Source of the DNA: JASGMR01 sp963664675
GTDB lineage: Bacteria > Thermotogota > Thermotogae > Petrotogales > Kosmotogaceae
NCBI GenBank assembly: GCA_963664675.2
Contig: CAXXLB010000009.1
Location: 682,001-746,000 of the forward strand
Direction of reading: 5' to 3'
DNA: 64,000 nucleotides
The stretch's first letter is position 1; each line of letters starts with the position of its first letter. The translations under genes were made by a program, and so were the position numbers. The notes under the pieces were generated by a model that saw only the letters and a list, made by a program, of their open reading frames with translations, searched no databases and was not told the DNA's origin. Of this stretch, positions 57,516-64,000 are shown in pieces.

Positions 57516-58204
57516 TTTTCTTCGCCGTTTTCCTCAAAACTGACTATTTTTCCGCTATCCATTTTTATGATTCTATCGGAATATCCTGTGATTTTTTTAT
57601 CGTGGGTAACGATGATAAAAGATTGATCGTATGTAGAATTCAATTTTTTTATAAGATTTAAAATTTCGATACTCGTCTCAGTATCAAGAGCACCTGTTGG
57701 TTCATCGGCAAAAATAATCACCGGATTATGGACAAGAGCTCTCGCGATGGAAACTCTCTGCCTTTCACCACCGCTCAATTGAGAGGGATATGAATTTATT
57801 TTTTCTCCAAGTCCGACAATTTTCAAAATTTCTATAGATTTTTCCCTCGCTTCTTTTTCCGAAACTCTCAATATCTGTAATACCAGCTCTACATTTTCAA
57901 CGGCATTCAAAACGGGAATCAAGTTATAAAACTGAAATATGAAGCCTAAATTTTTTGCCCTGAATCTGGTCTTTTCATTGTCCGACAAACTATGTAAATC
58001 CACACCGTCTATAATTACTTTCCCGGAATTTGGGGTATCAATACCTGACAAACAGTTCAAGAGAGTACTTTTACCGCATCCCGAAGGGCCAAAAATCGAT
58101 AAAATTTCCCCGTGTTTCACATCGAAAGAAACCTCATTCAGCGCCCTAATCCTTACTTCACCATTGCAATAATCCTTGGTCAGTTTATTCACATTTATTT
58201 CCAC
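57512..58204 (-). CDS. ABC transporter ATP-binding protein, LolD/MacB type
   Basis: A 230-residue ATPase: Walker A GPSGCGKSTLLN, then the LolD-typical FIFQFYNLIPVLNAVENVEL, signature LSGGERQRVSIARAL, Walker B VIIFADEPTGALD and H-loop IIVTHDKKI. It powers the FtsX-type permease encoded next. The start is GTG, about twelve bases after AAAGGAG. The upstream gene encodes a membrane protein and is 15 bases away. Confidence 0.92.
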   Translation of the reverse strand: MEINVNKLTKDYCNGEVRIRALNEVSFDVKHGEILSIFGPSGCGKSTLLNCLSGIDTPNSGKVIIDGVDLHSLSDNEKTRFRAKNLGFIFQFYNLIPVLNAVENVELVLQILRVSEKEAREKSIEILKIVGLGEKINSYPSQLSGGERQRVSIARALVHNPVIIFADEPTGALDTETSIEILNLIKKLNSTYDQSFIIVTHDKKITGYSDRIIKMDSGKIVSFEENGEEK

Positions 58205-58219
58205 TTTTTAAAAACTCCT

Positions 58220-58765
58220 TTAATCTTCGAAGGCTTTTCTCAATTTTTCTCCAATTTTTTTGATCGTTTTATTTATATTCAATACTCCCAGACGGGAAAC
58301 GAGAGAAAGTAAAAATGAGGCAACATACGCTACAATAACGGTTGCGATGTTCTGCGGCACGGAAAATATAAGATAAATCAAACTGACCAACAGGGGAAAA
58401 ACAGGGATTAAATACAATGAGAAGAAAAATAATTTCTTCTGAAGAATTATGCTGCCCAGTAATTTTCCCTCCAGTTTGACCACCTTTTCGTTTACTGAAG
58501 CGTATTCCTCCTGAGGTATACTTCCTTCCTTTCTTTTTTCCTCCAAAACCTGGGAAAGATTTATCAACTTTTTAGGGTCTTCAACTAAATCGACGATAGT
58601 TTTCTTATATTTTTTCGAAAATAAACCCGTTGAAAAAAAATAAATTATTATTAAAGAAACGGGAAGAAACAACGCCAAATAATTTATTGGAGTCATAAAA
58701 AAATTCATAACGGCTATTGAAATTGTAATAAAAATAAAATAAATTCTAGTGAAATTTAAATTCAT
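58220..58765 (-). CDS. Membrane protein of unknown function
   Basis: A 181-residue protein read from ATG 58765, which overlaps the stop of the PRC-barrel gene as ATGA. Two pairs of membrane helices (ITISIAVMNFFMTPINYLAL with LIIIYFFSTGL, and FFFSLYLIPVFPLLVSLIY with VIVAYVASFLLSLVS) flank a charged helical loop of about 60 residues (KKLINLSQVLEEKRKEGSI). No family is recognised. Its place between PRC-barrel and ABC genes suggests a role in the same export or envelope system. Confidence 0.7.
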   Translation of the reverse strand: MNLNFTRIYFIFITISIAVMNFFMTPINYLALFLPVSLIIIYFFSTGLFSKKYKKTIVDLVEDPKKLINLSQVLEEKRKEGSIPQEEYASVNEKVVKLEGKLLGSIILQKKLFFFSLYLIPVFPLLVSLIYLIFSVPQNIATVIVAYVASFLLSLVSRLGVLNINKTIKKIGEKLRKAFED

Positions 58766-59373
58766 TCGTACTCGGGTAAATCCTCTACAAACTGTGAGGT
58801 CATCGATAGGATTACTTTGCATTCCTTGATCTTCTTTATCCAGTCCACGGGTATCAATTTATCGCCCTTAGAGGAAAATTGCCTTGTGTCTATAGCTATA
58901 TGAGTGATATTTCCCTCGTTATTACATATCAAAGATTTCACATATCCAAGTTCCTCTCCGTCGACTGAAAAAACGTATGAACCTTCTTCAAGATATTCCT
59001 GACCTTTGGGAATATTCTGCTTTGCTCCGTATAAAGGAAGGGGGTATAATTCTGTATAAGCATCTACGGGTCTGTACCAATAAATGGGTGTTATATTTTC
59101 ATTATCGTTTTCGCCCTCAATAAACTGAATGCTTTCAAAATCCTTAAACTGATCCATAGCTTCACTCTCGATATTGATTCTGACTTCATCCTTTTCGGCG
59201 AATATTATATTTTCAACGGGTACAAGCTTTTCTCTTCTGTTAAAAAAACCTTTTTCAACTACTATGTGCGTTATTTTCTTTTTATTGGGATACATGACAA
59301 TCGATAATAACTTTCCCACTTCCTTGCCATCTTTAGAAATTACTTTTGCGCCCCATTTCAGTTTATTTATCAT
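58762..59373 (-). CDS. Protein with two PRC-barrel-like domains
   Basis: A 203-residue soluble protein with two similar halves. The first has GAKVISKDGKEVGKLLSIVM and ITHIVVEKGFFNRREKLVPV; the second has SYVFSVDGEELGYVKSLIC and ITHIAIDTRQFSSKGDKLIPV, each ending with a VD/VE turn. This is the PRC-barrel pattern found in RimM and photosynthetic reaction-centre H subunits, and it binds proteins or nucleic acids. It is the first gene of the seven-gene minus-strand operon that ends with the RsbW-like gene. The role is not known. Confidence 0.8.
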   Translation of the reverse strand: MINKLKWGAKVISKDGKEVGKLLSIVMYPNKKKITHIVVEKGFFNRREKLVPVENIIFAEKDEVRINIESEAMDQFKDFESIQFIEGENDNENITPIYWYRPVDAYTELYPLPLYGAKQNIPKGQEYLEEGSYVFSVDGEELGYVKSLICNNEGNITHIAIDTRQFSSKGDKLIPVDWIKKIKECKVILSMTSQFVEDLPEYE

Positions 59374-59450
59374 ACATTACGCCTCCTTTTTAGTAATTTT
59401 ACCACAATATAATTCCTATATGTTAGACTTTTAGGAAGGAGGTTGAGTTG

Positions 59451-59987
59451 GTGAATTCCCTAAAACTTTTTTTAATTTTTTCTAAAGTAAGCTCTTTGAC
59501 AATCGGTGGAGGATATGCAATGATTCCGGTGATCGAGGATTTCCTGGTAAATAAATACAAAATACTGAACGAAGAGGAATTCCTGGATATCATTTCAAAG
59601 GCTCAGACCGTCCCGGGTGTAATCGCTATAAATACCGCTATTTTACTCGGATATAAATTGTGCGGAGTGTTGGGTGCAATAGCCGCCATATTGGGATCGG
59701 CCGTTCCACCTTTTATTATAGTTTTGATAATCGCATCCCTTTTCAACAAATTTTCGGATAATAAAATAATCAATGGTTTTTTTCTTGGGGCCAGAGTCGG
59801 GGTCACAGTGATTCTCTCAAATCTGTGTTTGCAGCTTTTAATCAAATATAAAAAGAACAAACTGAGTCTGGTGGTAACTTTTATGGGTGCCTTATCAATT
59901 GTGTTCTTCCATTTACCCAGCGTACTCATATTATTTGTTGTGGCAATTATTATAATCGCTATGGAGAAGGGGAAAAAATATGTTTAA
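59451..59987 (+). CDS. Chromate-transporter family protein, half-size (first)
   Basis: A 178-residue membrane protein of the CHR family, half-length type. The signature is FSKVSSLTIGGGYAMIPVIE followed by AQTVPGVIAINTAILLGYKL. Half-size CHR proteins work as pairs, and a second one follows with an eight-base overlap. I start at GTG 59451, seven bases after GGAGG; a TTG directly before it is in frame. They export chromate in characterised cases, but many members probably move other anions. Confidence 0.88.
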   Translation: MNSLKLFLIFSKVSSLTIGGGYAMIPVIEDFLVNKYKILNEEEFLDIISKAQTVPGVIAINTAILLGYKLCGVLGAIAAILGSAVPPFIIVLIIASLFNKFSDNKIINGFFLGARVGVTVILSNLCLQLLIKYKKNKLSLVVTFMGALSIVFFHLPSVLILFVVAIIIIAMEKGKKYV

Positions 59988-60501
59988 TCTCTTTCTTTCC
60001 TTTTTAAAAATTGGATTTCTGGCCTTCGGAGGGGGATATGGGGCTTTGAGTCTCATTCAGGACGAGATCGTTCAGTTGAATCACTGGATTGATGCCGAAA
60101 CATTTTTAAACTTAATCGCAATTGCACAGATAACCCCGGGTCCGATAGCCATAAATTCGGCCACATTCGTGGGCTACGAATTGTATGGTATTCTTGGCTC
60201 CGCCGTTGCCACACTGGGAGTCATTATTCCCAGCGTCTTCTGGTTATTTCTTCTCGAAATGATTATCAAATTATTATCAAAAAAAATTGATGTTCAAAAA
60301 ATCTTTTTCATTTTAAGATTATCCACATTTTCATTGATAATCGCCGCCACATTGAGAATAGGGATATCCTCTATATTCAGTTTATTCACCATCTTTCTTT
60401 TTCTGACGGCCTTTTTACTACTGAAAATATTCAAACCCTCAGTCATATGGATTGTTCTCGGATGCGGGGGTGCAGGTGTCATATATAGCCTATTCGCATG
60501 A
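59980..60501 (+). CDS. Chromate-transporter family protein, half-size (second)
   Basis: A 173-residue CHR protein and the partner of the one just upstream. Signature: LKIGFLAFGGGYGALSLIQD, then AQITPGPIAINSATFVGYEL. The two halves would insert in opposite orientation and form the functional unit. ATG 59980 overlaps the first gene and follows AGAAGGGG. The C-terminal helices are clear. Confidence 0.88.
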   Translation: MFNLFLSFLKIGFLAFGGGYGALSLIQDEIVQLNHWIDAETFLNLIAIAQITPGPIAINSATFVGYELYGILGSAVATLGVIIPSVFWLFLLEMIIKLLSKKIDVQKIFFILRLSTFSLIIAATLRIGISSIFSLFTIFLFLTAFLLLKIFKPSVIWIVLGCGGAGVIYSLFA

Positions 60502-60536
60502 TATAGATCAGTGAACTAGTTTTTGATTCATAATGA

Positions 60537-60550
60537 AAATGATATCATTT
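60537..60550. promoter_or_regulatory. Candidate metal-regulator operator upstream of dtxR-feoB
   Basis: AAATGATATCATTT is a perfect 14-bp palindrome 74 bases upstream of the DtxR-family gene. It resembles Fur/DtxR-type operators in AT content and ATGAT/ATCAT arms. Possible promoter elements lie just downstream (TTGAAT at 60549 and TATAAT at 60588), so binding could block transcription of the regulator and feoB. Confidence 0.45.
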
Positions 60551-60623
60551 GAATAAAATATTTAACAACACATAAATATTAGCCCCGTATAATAAAAATA
60601 GCGGAAGAAATGGAGGAAGCCAT

Positions 60624-61277
60624 ATGATATCTGAGAGTTTGGAAAATTATTTAAGGGCAATTTATGAAATAAGACTCGAAAAACAAACGGTAAGGGTAAA
60701 AGATATAACGGAATCATTGAAAGTGAGAAATTCTTCGGTTGTTTCAGCAATGAGAAAACTTGTAAAAAATGGATTAATCAAATACATAAAATACGGACAC
60801 ATCGAATTGACACAGGATGGACTCGTTCTGGCAAGTTTAATTTATGAAAAACATCAAACTATAAAGGATTTTCTGGAAAAGGTTCTTAATTTTTCTGACA
60901 AAGAATCGGAAGAATTGGCCTGTGGAATAGAACACCACCTGAACAGCAAGCTGTTTTCAAGAATTGAAGCTCTTTCGGACTTTTTCACTTCAAATGAAGA
61001 ACTGCAGAAAAAATTAAATGGATATATGAAGAGTAAAAAATACGAAGAATCAAAATCACTGGATAATTTTAAACCCGGCGAGGAGCTGGTTGTCAGCAGA
61101 GTTGCAGGTAAATTGATTATAAAAAAAAGATTGTTGAATATGGGGATTTTACCCGGAACTAAAATCTATATTGAAAGATTTGCTCCATTTGGTGACCCCA
61201 TTGAAATAAAACTCAGAGGATTCAGACTCAGCTTGAGAAAAGATGAGGCTAAATCAATATTTGTTGAAAAGGCATAA
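60624..61277 (+). CDS. DtxR/MntR-family metal-dependent regulator with FeoA-like C-terminus
   Basis: A 217-residue regulator. The winged helix (1-65) reads SLENYLRAIYEI and KDITESLKVRNSSVVSAMRK. The dimerisation and metal-binding part contains ELACGIEHHLNSKLF with Glu and His ligands. Residues about 143-217 are an SH3-like FeoA domain (LLNMGILPGTKIYIERFAPF). The DtxR type senses Fe or Mn. ATG 60624 follows GGAGG. feoB starts 16 bases after its stop, and no separate feoA exists, so this protein may combine regulator and FeoA-like roles for the iron transporter. Confidence 0.9.
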   Translation: MISESLENYLRAIYEIRLEKQTVRVKDITESLKVRNSSVVSAMRKLVKNGLIKYIKYGHIELTQDGLVLASLIYEKHQTIKDFLEKVLNFSDKESEELACGIEHHLNSKLFSRIEALSDFFTSNEELQKKLNGYMKSKKYEESKSLDNFKPGEELVVSRVAGKLIIKKRLLNMGILPGTKIYIERFAPFGDPIEIKLRGFRLSLRKDEAKSIFVEKA

Positions 61278-61293
61278 TGCAGGAGATTTAATA

Positions 61294-63312
61294 ATGATTG
61301 AAAAAGAAAAGTATATGATAACAATAGCGGGAAACCCAAACGTGGGTAAAACAACTCTTTTCAACGCTTTAACAGGCTCAAATCAAAAAGTTGGCAACTG
61401 GTCCGGTGTAACCGTTGAAAGAAAAGAAGGTACGGCCAAAATAAAAGATATAAATTTGAAGGTAGTCGACCTGCCCGGAATTTATGGCCTTAATGCTTAT
61501 TCTCAGGACGAAATAATCGCAAGAAACTTTTTAATAGAGAACGATCCGGATCTGGTCGTTGTAATAGTCGATGGCACAAATCTTGAGAGAAATTTGTACT
61601 TGGTACTGGAATTGATAGAACTTAAAAAAAGGGTACTTGTGGCCCTGAATATGATAGATGAACTGGAAGAAAACGGGATATCCATCGATACCAAAGGTCT
61701 GTCAAGGGAAATGGGAATCGATATCGTACCCATTTCGGCTTCGAAAAAAATAGGTATCGATAATTTAAAATCTATCATATACGATGATATTAAAACCAAA
61801 AAAACTTTTGACATCGATTATAAATATTTCAAGTCTCCTTTGAAAGAAACCATTGATGAGATAGAAATTATACTTTCAGGTCTTCCGGGATCCGAAAAAT
61901 ATCCGCTTAAATGGTTATCGGTAAAAATCATAGAAAGAGAAGATGATATCCTGAATCAATTGCTGGAAAACTATTCCTCAAAAGATGAAATACTCGAAAA
62001 AATAAACACTTCAATTCATAATCTTGAAAAGAAACTGAACGAGGAATCGACTGTAATAATTGCCGATTCCAGGTACGCCTATCTTCATGGTATAGCAAAG
62101 GAATTCAGCAAATATCATTACACTCTCAACCGGAGAGATCTGACAGATAAACTGGATGCGGTTTTCACAAACAGATGGCTGGGCATTCCTATTTTTTTCG
62201 TCATATTACTGTCGACCTTTCAATTAACTTTTTTCGTGGGAGATATCTTTGTCGGATTGCTTGAAGGCTTCGTCAATTATTTGAGTAATTCCATCACCAT
62301 GGGCCTTTCAGGAAAGGTATCGGAAGTCGTTTTATCATTTTTGACAAATGGGATCATCGGAGGAGTTGGAACTGTGATAACTTTTCTGCCCAACATATTC
62401 ATGTTATTTCTCATAATAGCGATACTCGAATCCTCCGGCTATATGTCAAGGGGCGCATTCGTTATGGATAGAATAATGCATAAAATGGGGCTTCACGGGA
62501 AATCCTTCATCCCGATGTTTATGGGTTTTGGATGTACAGTACCGGCTATTATGGCCACCAGAACCCTCAATTCAAGGAAAGACAGATTTATAACCGTGTT
62601 GATAACGCCATTCATGTCCTGCAGTGCAAGATTACCCATATACATTTTGTTTGCATCGGTATTTTTTCCGGGACATCAGGGGTTAATAATAGTCTCTATG
62701 TATATAATAGGTATAGTGGTGGCCATATTGATGGGAAAACTTTTCAAATCGACTCTGTTCAAAGAAGAAACGGCACCTCTCGTTATGGAATTACCCCCTT
62801 ACAGATTGCCTTCAATAAAATATATATTCAAGGATGCATTTGACAATAGCTGGCACTTTCTGAAAAGGGCAGGAACTATTATTTTTATAGGTGTTATAAT
62901 TATATGGTGTCTGGCATTTTTGCCTGCGGGTGTAGAATATGGATCCGAGATGAGTGTTGCAGGGCATATAGGAAAATTTATTGCCCCAGTATTTACTCCT
63001 CTGGGTTTTGGAAATTGGCAATCCAGTGTCGCTCTTCTTTTTGGAGCTTCAGCAAAAGAAATCGTTGTGGGTACATTGGGTACGTTATTCGCCAATGGAA
63101 GTATGAACGAAGGGCTGAAGAGTATCTTCAATCCCCTTTCGGCGTTCAGTTTTATAGTTTTCACTCTGCTGTATGTTCCGTGTTTTGGTTCGTTGATCAC
63201 CATAAAAAAAGAAATAGGTTTAAAATGGAGCCTCTTCACAGCACTTTACACAACCGCAATAGCATATATAGTATCTATGATCATTTACCAAATCGGCTCT
63301 TTAATTTTATAA
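61294..63312 (+). CDS. feoB: Ferrous iron transporter FeoB
   Basis: A 672-residue iron transporter. The N-terminal G domain has GNPNVGKTTLFNALTG (G1), the Thr in G2, DLPG (G3) and NMID (G4), followed by a helical GDI-like domain and a polytopic membrane part. The Fe-path motif MGFGCTVPAI and its partner GASAKEIVVGTLG are present. It imports Fe2+ in anaerobes. I start at ATG 61294, eight bases after AGGAG. Co-transcription with the DtxR-family gene links uptake to iron status. Confidence 0.95.
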   Translation: MIEKEKYMITIAGNPNVGKTTLFNALTGSNQKVGNWSGVTVERKEGTAKIKDINLKVVDLPGIYGLNAYSQDEIIARNFLIENDPDLVVVIVDGTNLERNLYLVLELIELKKRVLVALNMIDELEENGISIDTKGLSREMGIDIVPISASKKIGIDNLKSIIYDDIKTKKTFDIDYKYFKSPLKETIDEIEIILSGLPGSEKYPLKWLSVKIIEREDDILNQLLENYSSKDEILEKINTSIHNLEKKLNEESTVIIADSRYAYLHGIAKEFSKYHYTLNRRDLTDKLDAVFTNRWLGIPIFFVILLSTFQLTFFVGDIFVGLLEGFVNYLSNSITMGLSGKVSEVVLSFLTNGIIGGVGTVITFLPNIFMLFLIIAILESSGYMSRGAFVMDRIMHKMGLHGKSFIPMFMGFGCTVPAIMATRTLNSRKDRFITVLITPFMSCSARLPIYILFASVFFPGHQGLIIVSMYIIGIVVAILMGKLFKSTLFKEETAPLVMELPPYRLPSIKYIFKDAFDNSWHFLKRAGTIIFIGVIIIWCLAFLPAGVEYGSEMSVAGHIGKFIAPVFTPLGFGNWQSSVALLFGASAKEIVVGTLGTLFANGSMNEGLKSIFNPLSAFSFIVFTLLYVPCFGSLITIKKEIGLKWSLFTALYTTAIAYIVSMIIYQIGSLIL

Positions 63313-63336
63313 AAAATGTTTTAAAGGGAGTTTGAA

Positions 63337-64000
63337 ATGTCATATATATTGAGGTGTATGAATTGTGGAAAAGAGTACAAAAAAAATGAAATCGAATATA
63401 CCTGTCCCTGTTGCGGTGATAGAAAGGGAACTTTAGAAATAATACTGGAGAAAAAGAAACTAAGCCGGGATGATTTTTCGTTCTATTCAAAAAAAGGAAT
63501 CTGGCAGTTTATAGACCTGCTACCCGTGGAAACGAATTCTTTTTTTCCACCTCTTGAAATAGGAAATACTCCTCTGTACAAAAGAGATGATATCGCTCAA
63601 AAATTTAATATTAAAGAATTTTACATAAAAGATGACGGAAAAAATCCCACAGCTTCCTTTAAGGACAGGGCAAGTGCTTTGGCAGTTAACAAGGCCTATG
63701 AAAAGGGATATAAAACTGTATTTTGTGCTTCAACGGGAAATGCAGCCAGTTCATTATCAGGATTGTGTGCCGCTTCCAATCTTAAAAATGTGATATTCGT
63801 ACCCGCATCCGCCCCAAAAGCAAAATTGGCTCAATTACAGATATATGGTGCTAAAGTGATAAAAATAAACGGGAGTTATGATAAAGCCTTCGATATTTCA
63901 TTGGAACTGGGTTTTGAAAGAAACTGGTATTGCAGAAACAGTGCAATAAATCCATATTTACTCGAAGGGAAGAAAACCTGCTCTCTGGAACTCTCGGTAC
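63337..64000 (+). CDS. thrC: Threonine synthase, 5' part (cut by window edge)
   Basis: The first 221 residues of a PLP enzyme of the threonine-synthase type. A zinc-ribbon-like N-terminus (CMNCGKEYKK, TCPCCGD), the GNTPLYKRDDI region and the PLP-binding Lys in NPTASFKDRAS are visible, then CASTGNAASSLSGLCA for phosphate binding. It converts phosphohomoserine to threonine. ATG 63337 follows AAGGGAG. It starts 24 bases after feoB, so it may be read through from there. Confidence 0.88.
   Translation, partial: MSYILRCMNCGKEYKKNEIEYTCPCCGDRKGTLEIILEKKKLSRDDFSFYSKKGIWQFIDLLPVETNSFFPPLEIGNTPLYKRDDIAQKFNIKEFYIKDDGKNPTASFKDRASALAVNKAYEKGYKTVFCASTGNAASSLSGLCAASNLKNVIFVPASAPKAKLAQLQIYGAKVIKINGSYDKAFDISLELGFERNWYCRNSAINPYLLEGKKTCSLELSV

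Overview
The window reads as a low-GC, anaerobic, fermentative bacterium. A Thermotogota (Kosmotoga/Mesotoga/Petrotoga-like) host fits best, but Firmicutes-like lineages cannot be excluded. The reasons are indirect: frequent TTG and GTG starts behind strong GGAGG sites, an oxygen-sensitive glycyl-radical enzyme, a FabK-type (FMN) enoyl-ACP reductase, EFR1-type ferredoxin, FeoB iron uptake, and peptide/sugar-type ABC binding proteins. No rRNA, tRNA, CRISPR array or recognisable transposase was seen.

Layout. (1) 1-5.5 kb: two family-5 ABC binding proteins on the minus strand, then a divergent NarL/LiaRS-type two-component pair and a GNAT acetyltransferase. (2) 5.8-17.6 kb: one long minus-strand operon. 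In transcription order it holds a FabG-like SDR, a tandem double-TetR regulator, a thiolase, a KAS III-like enzyme, an acetyl-CoA hydrolase/4-hydroxybutyrate CoA-transferase family protein, LivK, LivG, LivF, LivH, a LivM fused to an alpha/beta-hydrolase, and a second alpha/beta-hydrolase. It looks like uptake of a small acid or ester coupled to its hydrolysis, CoA activation and thiolysis. (3) 17.7-29.9 kb: a gas-vesicle (gvp) operon on the minus strand, bracketed by two direct copies (about 450 bp) of the 5' part of a glycyl-radical activase gene. The left copy is a dead fragment and the right copy is the intact gene, as expected if a circle carrying the gvp genes had integrated by homologous recombination. 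The operon has gvpA, N, H, F, G, K, L and O plus two GvpA-family fusions, a CDC48/VAT-type ATPase, three coiled-coil proteins in the usual gvpC position, and several appended zinc-ribbon and winged-helix modules. (4) 29.5-32.8 kb: the activase and its partner, trans-4-hydroxy-L-proline dehydratase (HypD). (5) 33-44 kb: mostly single genes (AlkD-like, TIM barrel, NERD-HRDC, YjdF-like, GltS-like, EFR1, HAD, nucleotidyltransferase-Nudix fusion). (6) 44.3-49.9 kb: type II fatty-acid synthesis, fabZ divergent from fabH-fabK-fabD-fabG-acpP-fabF. (7) 50.4-63.3 kb: an ArsB/NhaD-type permease, an operon of PRC-barrel, FtsX-type ABC exporter and an RsbU/RsbV/RsbW-like partner-switching module, paired half-size chromate transporters, a DtxR-family regulator with FeoB, and a truncated threonine synthase gene at the edge.

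Two intergenic regions (33.3-33.9 kb and 51.8-52.65 kb) hold a non-coding repeat family whose most striking part is a degenerate array with an exact 11-bp period. The gvp island with its domain fusions, the LivM-hydrolase operon and these 11-bp arrays are the parts most worth a second look.
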